Part shown: one piece after another, positions 46,710 through 58,162 of the stretch
Position numbering within the stretch: position 1 is the first letter of the stretch
Layout: every line of letters begins with the position of its first letter
Assembly (NCBI RefSeq): GCF_963678635.1
Contig: NC_087069.1
Span: 2,122,166 to 2,186,165 of the forward strand
Length of the DNA: 64,000 nt
Reading direction: 5' to 3'
Source of the DNA: Symsagittifera roscoffensis
Lineage: Eukaryota; Xenacoelomorpha; Acoela; Convolutidae
The notes under the pieces: model-generated
Databases searched by the model: none
The model's input: the letters and a program-made list of their open reading frames with translations, nothing else
What the model was told of the DNA's origin: nothing
Program-made: the position numbers and the translations under genes

Positions 46710-47005
46710 TGCAAACCACACGTACATAGATCAAACTACAAAAGCTTGCCTTAAAACGCATAAAAACTGCAAAGCTTTTATTGAACCCCGATTGGGCGCA
46801 ATTTGCTCGGAGTTTCAGTTATAGTATTGCTACTTGCTTTTTCATCTGATTTAAAAAATTATTAGCTACCGATCAGACTCTGTAAATAAAAGCTGAATAT
46901 TAAAAAAAAATTGTCTGATTTCAAAAGTCAAAACAATATCAGAAAAGCTGGAAAAATTGATATCACAACCTAGCGTATCCAGTGTTCAATCAGTTCTTTT
47001 GACAA
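46710..47005 (+). repeat. Long terminal repeat-like sequence, truncated middle copy
   Basis: The first 300 bp of the terminal repeat, from TGCAAACCACACG to TCTTTTGACA. They join directly to sequence that in region A starts at about 24,555. One deletion therefore removed the rest of the repeat and the beginning of internal region B. The order repeat-internal-repeat-internal-repeat indicates a tandem element sharing terminal repeats. Confidence 0.8.
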
Positions 47006-48060
47006 CATTTTCCCAATGATCACAGGGAGCTGAAACTTGGAGGGATGATAAGTAATAGCAAGATACATCTTGTGTTATAATTTGAATCAAATCCAGCGGT
47101 TAGGCCGGAAGCTATTAGCACTTGGAAAAACACCCCTTTAGAACAGAAATAGGCAATTTACGCGAATTGATGAACGGTGACATAATGATTTTTTTTGCGG
47201 CAATCGGCTTAATATACGAACCCCGAAAAAGGATTCCTTGTGAGTGAAAACCCTCCGGCGACTCCTTCCGGTGTTAATAGTATTTTTCCGGAAAAAGATA
47301 ATGGACCTTAGAAATGGGATAACTTTTGAAGTATTAATGGGATATGAATGGAACTTGGTAGTAAGGACCCCCATGGGATCTTGAACCCAAATTTGGAAGT
47401 TTGACTTTAAGTTGATCTTTGGGCGTTTTGACCCCAAAATTGCATGGAAAGCCCCAAAATTAACACCGACAAGTGGCGTATTTCCTAGCCCAACCACTGG
47501 AAGTGAGAATGGGTCACCTTGCAAAACTTATATATTGGGAACTAGAGCACAAACTGATAGAGATATAGCTTTTACATTGCAACCTTGAAGTAGACGATTT
47601 AATTCAAAATGGACGCGGTAAACATTGCGTTCAGTTTAGCTTGGCGAATGATCTATTAATAGCAATTCAACTAGACTAAAGAAAAGTAGTCCCAGAGCAA
47701 TCTGATAGTAATAGGACCGCCGCATGAGAGTTAAGTTTCCTAAATAACATGAATGGACGGGAAATTTACTTGGCTTCCCGGAGGTGACTTTTTGGTTTAA
47801 TTTGACCCCTAATACACGGACTACGTTCCTTTGAAAGCTAGAAAGTCGGGATTGGAATAGAGTACAGGTAGAATTTTTAGATGCTTGGGAGGATTACTGA
47901 GTAAACAAAGCATGGTTACGAGGTTGAGTTCATTTCGAGAGTTGAAGTTTACAGAGTTCAGAAATTGGTTGGTTGGAATAGTATGACATTTGTTTGCTTG
48001 GTCAAATTGTGACAGCTACTGCATACCGGGTATCTAATAAGTGTGAAAAGATCGATAAAG

Positions 48061-48486
48061 AAACCGAAGTTGGCACGTGGCAGAGTTGACAGGAGGAGGG
48101 ACATAGTCTTAAAACATGTGCGGACGGGTGATTTAGGCGGATGTCAGGACTGATAGGGAATGGCATGACTTAAGTAAAACTAAGTGAAACGAAAGATAAG
48201 GAATTGGAGGGTACCGGAGAGCCTTTAAGAGTTAAAACCGTTGTTAGCTACCATTAAGAGTAGTTGGTTCTCGAAACCGAAGTTGGCACGTGGCAGAGTT
48301 GACAGGAGGAGGGACATAGTCTTAAAACATGTGCGGACGGGTGATTTAGGCGGATGTCAGGACTGATAGGGAATGGCATGACTTAAGTAAAACTAAGTGA
48401 AACCAAAGATAAGGAATTGGAGGGTACCGGAGAGCCTTTAGGAGTTAGAACCGTTGTTAGCTACCATTAAGAGTAGTTGGTTCTCA
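48061..48486 (+). repeat. 213-bp tandem duplication in the leader
   Basis: Positions 48,061-48,273 are repeated at 48,274-48,486, starting AAACCGAAGTTGGCACGTGG and ending GTAGTTGGTTCTC. The two copies differ at very few bases. Region A has the segment once but duplicates a 55-bp part of it near 25,729-25,830. The leader therefore keeps expanding independently in the two copies. Confidence 0.9.
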
Positions 48487-48530
48487 ATCAGAGAAGAGAA
48501 CAATTTTTGCTAGTGAGCGACTTTGGCTGG

Positions 48531-48603
48531 AACCCGAGTTTAGTACCGGGTTGAAATAGTTGTGCGAGCGAGTTGCGCTGGAACCCGAGTTTAGTACCGG
48601 GTT
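48531..48603 (+). repeat. Paired hairpins, copy B
   Basis: Same two AACCCG…CGGGTT hairpins as at 25,850-25,922, here at 48,531-48,552 and 48,582-48,603, unchanged in stem and loop although neighbouring bases differ. Confidence 0.55.
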
Positions 48604-49187
48604 GAACTAGTTGTGTCGCTGCTCTGCTAGAGTAGGCGAGTTTTGATTCGAGTCATCCGAAAAGTGATGAGCGATTCAACGGAACGGCACGCGGGCTTCA
48701 ATATAGAAGTGGCTAAATAGTAGTTAGCTCATTAAGGGCACTGTAAATTGTTTTATTTTCTTTGCGATTGAGAATTTACTCATTGTGCCCACGATTTGCT
48801 GAACTAGCTAGAAGCGTAAAAGGAGAGCCGAAAAGAGCAGAAATTAAGGGGAAAGTTGCGTAATCCTTGATCGGCCGGTTTAGTCTAACCACCAACATAA
48901 CTCTTTCGGTGTTGTGGATCATATTGTGTCTTGGTGTCCCCCGCTATTACAGGGGGAGAAACTCTGTGGCCGTTAAGTAGAGTGAAAGCGCGCTTAGAGG
49001 AGACGACTCTCCGGAAAAAGGATCTACATTGGCGCTCCTGGGTGGGCTTTTTTTATCGAGCGAATAACGATCTTTGGATTCAGCAACGACGAGTGTTTGA
49101 CGAAGAGTAGACTAAACCACGACGAAGAAAAAGGAGTGGGGTAACCTAGCAGCAAACGAAGTATTCTTCAAAGCGAGAATTGACGAT

Positions 49188-52100
49188 GTGTTTCTGCTGG
49201 GAACCAAACTAGTGAGTGAGGGTTGTTTGAATTGGATTAGCTACGCTGAGTTTAGAAAGATGCATCTGAGGAAGGAACTGAAGAGCTACTGCGGTCCAAA
49301 GCATTACGGCGCTGTCATTCATGGCTGGACGTTCGTGAAGTTGAAGATAGGGTCAATAACCGAGAAAATAGCAGTTATTGTTGTCGAGAAATTGTTCGTA
49401 CCTATGTTGATCAGTCTCAGCACACTAAAGAGAAAATCATAATTCAGGGTGGACTATCAGCGGCGCTGTATTCATGCAGGTTATGTCCTATATGCAGCCA
49501 AACTGTATTCATGTAGTTCGGTGCCATTGCTGGAAAAGATAGGCCCCCCATGGAAAAAAGCAGGACGTGGAAAAGTATAGCCAACTCCGACGGTCCAAGA
49601 GTCTCGGCACGAGAATTGGGTGCACCCAGACTCGAATGTGCTGACAACAGACGAGCTTTCGGTTGTGGCAGAGTCTGCGGCGAGGTGGCGGACATCGAGA
49701 TTGACAATACGACAGTTTGCAATCTGATATCTGAAGGACTGCTCGAGCTCCTCGGGTTCGCTGCCGCTGTCCGGAGGTTCAATGGAAAATTGGAGGAACT
49801 GTCAACGAGAAAAATTGAAAAATCGAGACGCTTGGATACCTCAGGGCAAGATTGAATTTGGAAATTTCCAGGAGGTGTTCACATTGATCGTTGTCAGTAA
49901 TGGCTTGCTTGACTCCGATGTGGTCCTCAGTGCTAGGGAGCTCAAAGAGTGTCATGGTCTATTTGTGAGCAACAAAGAGACAACCATCTGCCACGAGACT
50001 GATGCTATGCAACAAGTCTCAGTGAAATTCGAAAAACTACCAAAAACAGTGATAATCGTGCTGAACGAGGAAGCAGTTGGGACTAAGAAGAAGATGACGA
50101 TGAGAGATTCGGAAGAATCGAAGAAGCCGATTACAGGTATGGTCAGCGAACGAAACACGATGACCGAAACCGATTTAACGACTATAACTTGTTCAAGGCG
50201 AAATGATAACGACGATTCATCGGGCAGTAGAATGCTGCTGGAAGTCGTTGAAGGACCAACCTAGTAAGCACGAAGCAGCATTTGATCGATGGGTTCGTGA
50301 ACAACCTCCTAGTTCGGATGGAGCTGAAAGAGAATACTGCAGTCCACATGATGAATGTATGTGCTTTCATGATCCTGGAATTTTCCCCTCAGCTTGAGGC
50401 GTTCAACGGGAAAATCCACGAATGGTGGGATGATCCGGTTAGTGACATTGTTGTTTTGGGCCAGGCAGAAATGGATGTGCAAGTTGGGACATTCACTGAG
50501 CGACTGGATGTAGTTGTGGTGGCGGCAACTGAGATAGAAGTCGACGTGGTGCTGAGCCTCAAACAATTAGAAGGACGACACGGGATGCTACTCGAACGTC
50601 CCAGAGGGGTGCTACGGACTGGAAGGGAAGGAACGATTGAGGTGATCACCGAAGACTGCGAAGAAACGATTTCTCATCACTTCGAATTTGTGCTTGACGG
50701 GGGCAGAAACCCTGAGATCCCAAGAGCAACGAGTAAAATTAAAGACCGAAACCAGCTAGCCGAGCCGGCCCACGAAGGGTTTGGTGTAATGGCCGAGCCT
50801 GTTGGCAAAGAGGGCGTCTTGTCTGGACCACGTAGCAGTGAAGCAGAGCTTACTGCCCGCGCCGAGAACCAGTGTTTCGATTCTATACCTAGCGAGGGTA
50901 ACGTTGAGGTCGCAACTGAAGTCGAATTGAACGCAGAGTGGAGAACGAGATCAGTTGAAACTTGCAGAAAATTGTGAATGCGTTCGCAAATGGCGTGTAT
51001 ATGGACACAAAACTTGACGAAGAGATTGCGGGCAACTTGATGCGACTGGATACTTTTCAGACGTTGCAGCCACGACCGGCTGTACTGCCGTTCAACGGAA
51101 GATTGATTGGAAGATGTGACGGGAATGTCCGAGATGTCGAAGTGGTGGAATTAATTTCTGTGGAAATCAAGCTGGGGAGACTATATTAAAATTTCCCAAC
51201 CGTAGTCATGGAGAACCACGAGATTGACACGGACATGGTTCTGAGTACTCGGTGTATGAACGAATGTATAGGAATTTTCTATGATGAGAATTCAAAGAAA
51301 TTTTTCACGAGTGCCGATCCGAGCTCTGCTGTGCCGTTCAAATGGGATTCAGCTTCGCAACCCCAAAAATTGATCTTGTTGGAGTATCGCCATTGCATTC
51401 TGTAGCTGGGCGAGACGAAGGAGCAACGAAGCATATGGACGCTTACAAGGGACAAGAACCTTGTTGTGAGCCAACAACGGACACGGGTGAGAAGATCGTT
51501 GCCTCGACTTCTGTGGAACAAGACGACAGATACTGGAGGCCTATCAGAGCATTCAGGAATGGCTATGTCAAAAACAGGGCTGCTAAAGTGGAACTGGATC
51601 CGAACCTTGAATGGACCCTGTTAAGCTACAAAACCTACCGGTCGATTGGATCAGAGGTGCCCCTGAGACAGGCCGAGGAAATTCTCGAGACAAAAACAGG
51701 AGACAGTTCTGATGTAGTCGGCAAAGCGTCCATCGTGCTTCAGCTGGGACAGTTTCACATTAGGACCGATGTCTTGGTGGTCGATGGACTGGAGGTTGAT
51801 CTAACTCTTGGACTCGTTTGGTATGAACGGAACGAGGATTTCGTTTTCGACAGGAAGAACAAAGTTTTGAAAACTGGTAAGAAGTGCAGTAGTCTAATTG
51901 AGGTTAGGTTCAGATTAACTGGGAGACCGCGATTTTGGGTCCGAGTTGGAATGGAGACAGGCAGAGCATGCGTCAACGCAGCTGTGACTACAAACTCTTG
52001 CGAGGCGGAGAATGCAAAGCCGCCAAAGTGGGCGCTGGCTTACCCCGAGAGTGCAGATTCTGGCACAGAAATGGCTGGGTGTGACGTGGCATTGACACGC

Positions 52101-52424
52101 AAAAATCAAACCGCCGGAGTGGGAACAGCTGACGACGCTGCCCAGCGAGTCGGCACCGAGGTTTCCGAAAGAAGCGGTAAGGAAAACGAGTGGAAGGGAA
52201 TAAGTCATGGCTCTTTGAGAGAAGGTGATCTGGAGAATTGCGAACCCGACGACAACTCAATGGAACGCGTCTGCCAGACGGAGATGGGACGCAAAGTGAA
52301 ATCGGTCGATGAGCATAAGGAATATAATGCTAAGGTAATAGGCGAGGTTACGAGTGGAAAAATGATTGAAGTGGGGGAGTCAATGCGTGGAATTGGATTA
52401 TTTTCCCGTTCCTTCCAATTCTGA
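49188..52424 (+). pseudogene. Retropepsin-like domain series, copy B (five domains)
   Basis: Five segments repeat one layout: a ten-residue element where retropepsins have D-T/S-G, a central strand pair often marked FNG(K/R), and a closing element like D(V/I)VLS with a hydrophobic tail. They lie at about 49,188-49,440 (VSEGRSNWIS…VPMLISLSTL), 49,690-49,990 (DNTTVCNLIS…DSDVVLSAREL), 50,300-50,600 (KENTAVHMMN…DVVLSLKQLEG), 50,970-51,310 (DTKLDEEIAG…DTDMVLSTRC) and 51,560-51,870 (DPNLEWTLLS…VDLTLGLVWYERN). The standard catalytic triad is absent in all five. The frame is broken by stops near 49,440, 49,855 and 51,187 and by shifts between pieces. The linker after the last domain is charged and Glu-rich. 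Possibly a decayed multi-protease-fold polyprotein. Confidence 0.6.
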
Positions 52425-52441
52425 GTCACCCAATTACATCC

Positions 52442-52897
52442 TTGCTGTCACACAGAAACGATACACGAAGCGTTTTCACGATGGATGGACGGGAGAGAAA
52501 AGATGAAACGATTTCCCCGGGCGGGAATGAGAATGACACGAAGGGCTCTTTCGACGGATCTGACGATGATGAGTTGAGTTTTGACGAGGACGAGACTGTA
52601 GATGGTTTTCTGAGTAGTGGGGACAATGCCTCTGCGGGAGGACAGATGATGAGTGAAACCGTCCAAAGGCCAGATGACAATAACACGGACGAAACAAAAA
52701 CTACTTGGGCTGAATCGTGCCAAGAGATGATGGAAACGACGTGCGAACACAGAATGTCTACGAAAGTATGGGACGAACGTCAAAATCTGCAAGCGAGTAG
52801 CAGAGCAGAAGGTTCCTTCAGGTCTTTCAAGCGATGCCAAAAAGGCGAAGTACGAGTTGGATTCGACGACAGAAGGGAAGTGGGGCCTAAACAATAG
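52442..52897 (+). CDS. Acidic ORF of the LTR-like element, copy B
   Basis: A 151-residue frame, hydrophilic throughout, with the acidic core DGSDDDELSFDEDETVDG and a basic end. It lies directly upstream of the Polinton target site and ends in TAG at 52,895. The sequence is about 90 percent or more identical to copy A by eye. No family recognised. It may be a remnant of a former polyprotein rather than a separate gene. Confidence 0.45.
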   Translation: MLSHRNDTRSVFTMDGRERKDETISPGGNENDTKGSFDGSDDDELSFDEDETVDGFLSSGDNASAGGQMMSETVQRPDDNNTDETKTTWAESCQEMMETTCEHRMSTKVWDERQNLQASSRAEGSFRSFKRCQKGEVRVGFDDRREVGPKQ

Positions 52898-52906
52898 AAG
52901 GCTGCC

Positions 52907-52912
52907 AACTCT
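52907..52912. other. Unfilled Polinton target site
   Basis: GCTGCC-AACTCT-CATAACTT is continuous here. In copy A the same flanks are separated by the Polinton with AACTCT on both sides. This serves as an internal control for the insertion. Confidence 0.95.
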
Positions 52913-53408
52913 CATAACTTAATTGATCGACGGAAAAGCGTGGACTCATACGGGCAAGCGGAAGTTGACCGGGGCTGGGTTAAATCTGAATGCGAGGTCC
53001 CCAAGCAGAGCTGGCGACCACCCGACGATCAGGTGACAGATGAAGACGGAGGAGGTTACTAGACGGTGCCGCAGCAGGACTACAGGCACCTCGTGGACAG
53101 ATGGAAAGGACAGTAGAAGACTTGAGGTGAGAGATCGGAAGTGTGAAGTTGCCGGATTGCAGTGAGTGAAACTGAAAACTCCTTCTCCCTCTCTACCTTA
53201 CTAATCTCATCCGCGATACTTATACTTGCTTTAGACATATCTCCACCAGTAGGACGGATAGAAACTGAGTGAAATTTTTGGTAGAACACTTTACTGTTTC
53301 GATAGAGGGGTGGAGGCATTTCACAACGCCTTGAAAAATGGGGTGGAGGCAAATCTTTCTTAGACTCTGAGTTGCTTCACTCAAGGTGAAAGTTGCTTCA
53401 TTTTAACT

Positions 53409-55677
53409 TGCAAACCACACGTACATAGATCAAACTACAAAAGCTTGCCTTAAAACGCATAAAAACTGCAAAGCTTTTATTGAACCCTGATTGGGCGCAA
53501 TTTGCTCGGAGTTTCAGTTATAGTATTGCTACTTGCTTTTTTATCTGATTTTAAAAAAATTATTAATTACCAATCAGATTCTGTAAATAAAAGCTGAATA
53601 TTAAAACAAATGTCTGATTTCACCAGTAAGAACAATATCAGAAAAGCTGGAAAAATTGATATCACAACCTAGCGTATCCAGTGTTCAATCAGTTCTTTTG
53701 ACACCAGGAGGTAAGAGTAGGATTAAGATGAGTTTTAGACTACAATGACAAAATATCTATGCGGGCAAGAATTGATAGTATAAAAACAGACAGTGTACAC
53801 AATCAGAAATGAATCTAAAAATAAAATTCATTACCATCTCATTCAGCAGACAATTTTTTGGGTACGATCGTCTCGCCACAGAAAAAAAACGCCTAAAAAT
53901 TTTGATTCAAGAATTTGTACAGCCAAGATAAACTCACAAAAATAGTTTCGCCATCAAATGACGCAATAAGAGGTGATCAAACTTAAAAAATGCCTGAAAT
54001 CGTATTGAAAAAAAAAAGCAAAACAAAATTAGAATATACAAAATAATGCTATAAAATGAAAAAAAATCATTATTAAATAAAAATCTCACTTCTGGTAAAA
54101 CCGCAAAAAAATGTATCTTGGGTATTATAATCGGATAAAAATTATATAGCTAGTATAAACTGGTTATCACAAGCATGGGCGCGACCTCTATTGAAAATGA
54201 GCAGAAACCATCATTGTAATTGTTATAATACATAAGCGCGTAACATATCACGCGCAAATTCTATTAGCAATCTTTTTTACTGGAAAACGTCAAGTAACCT
54301 TTGCTTGCAATAAACACCCTTGCAAATCTACCAAGTGAATAGCTACCAAAAAAAAACATTTTATCTCCCCCGGTTTAAACTGAGAGTATTTAATTAGGCA
54401 GTTCATATTATTGTCCTTATTCTGCAATATGGCGTTTCAGTTTATGGATTACAGTTTAAGCGTTTCAATTTGAAATTAAATTTGTTTAAGAAAACGGTCC
54501 GATCCTTTTGAGCACGTTCTAGAAAATTAAACTATTGACTGCTTATAAATACCACGTCTATGAGCTTCTGAAATTTGTTCTCAAATCTGTGAACAACTTA
54601 CATAGTTACTCTTTTTTGAACAATATATTTTTCTTCAAAATTCACTTTTGCTTTCGGATCCTTTTAGTAAAAAGAAAACTAAAAATTTGATACGGTTGAC
54701 AGCACGCAACTTGCAAAACAAACTTAAGACCTTGGAATTATTGCTGGTGGGAATTGGAAGCATTTAAGGAAACATCAAAATTTCAAAACCTCATGTTGAA
54801 TTCAGTAATTCGAATTGTTCAGATACATTTTTTGGTTATGAATAAGGTAAAGGTGACTCTATTGGTTAAATACTGGTGAATGAACATCTAGAGGAGTCAA
54901 GATTCTTGTGTGAAAAAATGAGCCTCCAAAACCGTCTATTTTTGAGATGTTTCAATTTTTTGTCTTTTCTCAGTAAATAATTTTTTAAGAATTTTGTTTC
55001 TCGATGTTCGTTTTTCTCTCAAGTCAATGGAGTTTCTTTACATATAATGGTCAATACGTAGTCAACCTGTAATTTTTTCTCTTTTTTTTTTGGTAATTTT
55101 CAAACTTTGATTTTATGGGTGCAAAGATGCAAAACGTTTTTTTTATTTTTGTATAATGACATGGTTGTGGCAGCTCATTAGTTTGGTCATGATTATGATC
55201 GGTAAATAGTTTTTGTATCTGCTCGTCATTTGATGAAATTTAACTTATCAGTCCGAAAAAAAAATAATTTTTGTTACTATTTGATAATTTAGTTTATGGT
55301 TACTAAGACGATATTTACTTGCAGTAAAGTAAAGGCGCAGTCGCTTGTTGGATCCCATAGTCCCGTTGTCTGTCTTTTCCAGATTTTGTTGCATAATATG
55401 TAATTTGATGCAATATTTTTTCAGCAGAAATAAATTCTTTTTATCTTATGTCATTTCTCACCTTAAGTTGAGAAAACAGGATCTTGAGGTGCGTGAAAAA
55501 CCCATCAGCTGTTCGTTACATAAAAGTCATCGCTATTCAGCTCATCTCTCATAACCAAGCACAGAAAAAATGAAAGCATATCTAAGCTTTCCCAGATATA
55601 TTTAACTTTGCGCAAACCTTATATTTCTTATTAAATTGCTTTCATTCGATTAAATACTCACATGAACTAAATTGTCA
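53409..55677 (+). repeat. Long terminal repeat-like sequence, right copy
   Basis: Full-length match to 21,695-23,890, from TGCAAACCACACG to AAATTGTCA. It differs by point changes and indels, including about 60 extra bases near 54,460-54,525. The divergence suggests the two outer repeats have been separate for some time. Confidence 0.78.
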
Positions 55678-57573
55678 GCATTGGCCCTATTTGTTTTATC
55701 ATACAGATTTTTAATGTTTTCCCTGACTTAACAGCTAATTGAGTTAACTGTCCTTGGTCTATCATCTATGCTTCTGATGATACGTGTTAAATTATATATT
55801 ACGAAGCAAGATGAAGATATTCAAATCATCACAACAAAAAATATGGAAACGTTATCCGACGAAAACAAAAAAACACAAACCAAATATATATCATCAATAT
55901 CTATATCACCATACATATCATTGTATGCTATCACCAAATAGGATGCATACCACCATTGGACCATCGATGGTTGAAACTAGAGTGACTACTGTTTAACAGA
56001 TTTTCTCAATGGACAGAAGCATACTTACAAAGACAGGCACAGTCAAAGAATCGAAACCAGCGGGTTATCTGCATTTATTACGGGATCTCTATTTACGCGA
56101 TAATGAAAGTTAAAAGTGATTTTTGGAAACTGGGTTTTTAGGTGTTTGGGGGAAATTGAATTTAGTTATTTTTCAGTTTAAAATCTTCGAACAAAAAAAT
56201 GAAACCATAATTTAGCTAAGTTTTGCTGAACCGAATTTGATTGCTCACGAGAGACCACTTGAGGGCAAACTGCCTACTTGTCAGCATCTCAAGTCTCGCT
56301 TGTGAAAGTCTCCATACGTTTCGCATATCTGTTTTTTTCAGACTTGAAATAAAAATTATTGAGTTTTTTAATTGCAATTTGATTTGGTAAACACTTCATG
56401 CAACCATCCGACAGGAAGATACTAAGGTGTATGGTGCTTTTTTAAAACAATTTTGACAACCTCAAGGAAAGCTGGCAGGAGGTCAAGTACGGTATTATGA
56501 TAAAACCCCTTAGCAGTGACTTTTGTTCTAGAAAAAAAAACGAACAAATTGTCGAGAAAAATTGATCTGAGGTGTTTCGCTTTTCAGGCCAAACTTAAGT
56601 TGACACTGGATTTAATATCAGACTAAACGACACCGACTCATTTTTGATTCATGTGTAAACAGTCAATTTGATTTAACTAATTTGTCGTTCTAGTTTTATC
56701 GCCTAAACTCGTGGCCCTCATTTATTTCCTTTTAACTACTTTACTTAAAAAGTGTTGGTCGGAACTTTCTTTGCTACTTGCATAGGAAATGATTACCTTA
56801 GTTTCTTCTTTGTCTAATTATTTGTTCCGTGGTTTTCTCCCTTAAAAATCTCCTTTGCTCAATTGTGCTTCCATGTACATGGTTCAACTGATTATGACCA
56901 AAAGTGATATTAAAATAGCTGAATTTAAAAAATAACTGCCAAATTCATAGAATAGGAATATTAAAGAAGAACTCAATCGACAGACGAGAGGAGAAAAAGA
57001 GCAGCAAGTAAAAGATACATTTATGCGCAAACAGATGCTGAGTTTAATCAGAATTGAGTGAGAGCAGAGGGAACACGCAGCTACGGACACCGCCGTCACA
57101 CACAACCAACAGTGTAGTAGTGGGAGGAGGAGGAAGAGGGACAGGATAGGACGGACGATGATGGTGGTGATTGGTGATGGAGTGGCGGAGGGAGGGAGAC
57201 TCACACTGCTGCTGTCAAGGAGTCATTGCACTGCTCAGTAAACAATCAAAAACAAACAAGAATGCTAAACTACTTCTGTACTTCTGCTGCTGAGGGAGGA
57301 CGAGACCGAGGACAATTGCGAGTGTGATCCTCCTGCTTCTTTCTCTTCTACTTCTACTTCTACTACTACTAACATTCACATCATTCCTCTTCACTCTCTC
57401 TCCTCTCTGTCCACCGAGTGAGTAGTGGAAGAGAAGAGGAATGAAAGAATGGATGAATGATGCGGCTGGGGTTTTCTGTCTGCACAGCAGTGGGTCCTTG
57501 TTGTAAGATGCTGAATAAATTAGAGCCAACAAGTAGGCTTCTCCTCTCCCCCTCCACCTTTCCTCCCTTGCCC
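55678..57573. other. 3' flank of the kinase gene, no other gene
   Basis: The part nearest the kinase (57,000-57,570) is less AT-rich, with purine and CTTCTA-type simple repeats (57,345-57,375). It probably includes the kinase 3' untranslated region. A minus-strand AATAAA occurs near 56,720. Nothing else is supported. Confidence 0.45.
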
Positions 57574-57850
57574 CTATTGATGTTGGTCCATGCTCTCCCC
57601 CTGTCCCACTGTGGCTGCTGCTACTGTCGTGTCTGAGGTGATCTGACTGTTACTGTTCGAAAGGGGCGAGTGGGTGGGGGCGAACTTGGCCACTTCTTCG
57701 AAGATGAGTCGCTTCAGCTCCTCCTTGCTCATCTCGTCTATGCCCGCCTCAAAACTCAGCAGACTGGGATGAGGAAACACTGGCTCATCGTTCGGGTCAT
57801 AGTACTGGCTCAGGTAGGGGTGTGCCAGTGCTTGTTCTACTGTTGACCTC
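57574..57850 (-). CDS. ERK-type MAP kinase, last coding exon
   Basis: The exon follows an acceptor TCTTTTTCAG at 57,851 and ends in TAG at 57,574-57,576. It encodes RSTVEQALAHPYLSQYYDPN then DEP, the end of the kinase domain and the start of the C-terminal lobe wrap in ERK1/2-type kinases. EELKRLIFEEVAKF follows, like the conserved C-terminal helix. The rest is a Ser/Thr/Gln-rich tail of about 25 residues. MAP kinases of this type phosphorylate Ser/Thr-Pro sites in growth and developmental signalling. The sequence is divergent from common ERKs between DEP and the helix. Confidence 0.93.
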
Positions 57851-58006
57851 CTGAAAAAGAGAATAAATCCGCGTAATAATCTTCATTGAACCAATTCGAC
57901 ACAATTATAAATATCGACTCTATTTTCTTCCATGTGCAATAAAAACCATGTTTATGGGAATGTGAGTGGTTTTACACTTGCACGTGTGTTTGATTGTCTA
58001 ACTTAC

Positions 58007-58162
58007 TTGTGTGGTCCGAATGTGAGCAGCTGTTCTATGAAGTTCATGCAGTTGATGTCCACAGAGCCCCCTGCTGTTGTTGTTGCTGATGCTGCTGCAC
58101 AGATGTCATGCCACTGTCTCTTGGGCTTGTGTTGCAAATTCTCCACCCAGTTCCGAGCATTT
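58007..58162 (-). CDS. ERK-type MAP kinase, penultimate coding exon
   Basis: The exon lies between an acceptor TGTAACAG (58,163-58,170) and a donor CACAAGTAAGT (GT at 58,006). It encodes NARNWVENLQHKPKRQWHDI and FIEQLLTFGPHK, matching the NxxARNY…LPHK and LDLLDKMLTFNPHKR region of ERKs. An Ala/Thr/Gly-rich insert (AAASATTTAGG) sits between them. Both flanking introns are phase 2, and the reading frame joins correctly to the exons on either side. The small downstream intron is 156 bp. Confidence 0.93.

Larger units (their letters stand above)
47006..53408 (+). mobile_element. LTR-like element, internal region B
   Basis: The more complete copy of the internal region. It begins with a leader (47,006-49,187) without open frames of note. 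Then come five retropepsin-like domains, an acidic ORF, the empty Polinton target (52,907-52,912) and a tail up to the right terminal repeat. A purine-rich stretch, AAAAATGGGGTGGAGGC, lies 70 bp before that repeat (53,335), near where a polypurine tract would be expected. No reverse transcriptase is visible. Confidence 0.75.

Noticed and set aside
47138-47524. 128-codon minus-strand open frame in the leader of region B
   Set aside because: The frame is not kept in region A, where the matching stretch lacks part of the sequence and has indels. It is probably chance.
55784-55996. 70-codon open frame beside the right terminal repeat
   Set aside because: The composition (Lys, His, Tyr from AT-rich repeats of CATAT and ACAAA) and the lack of any motif point to a chance frame.
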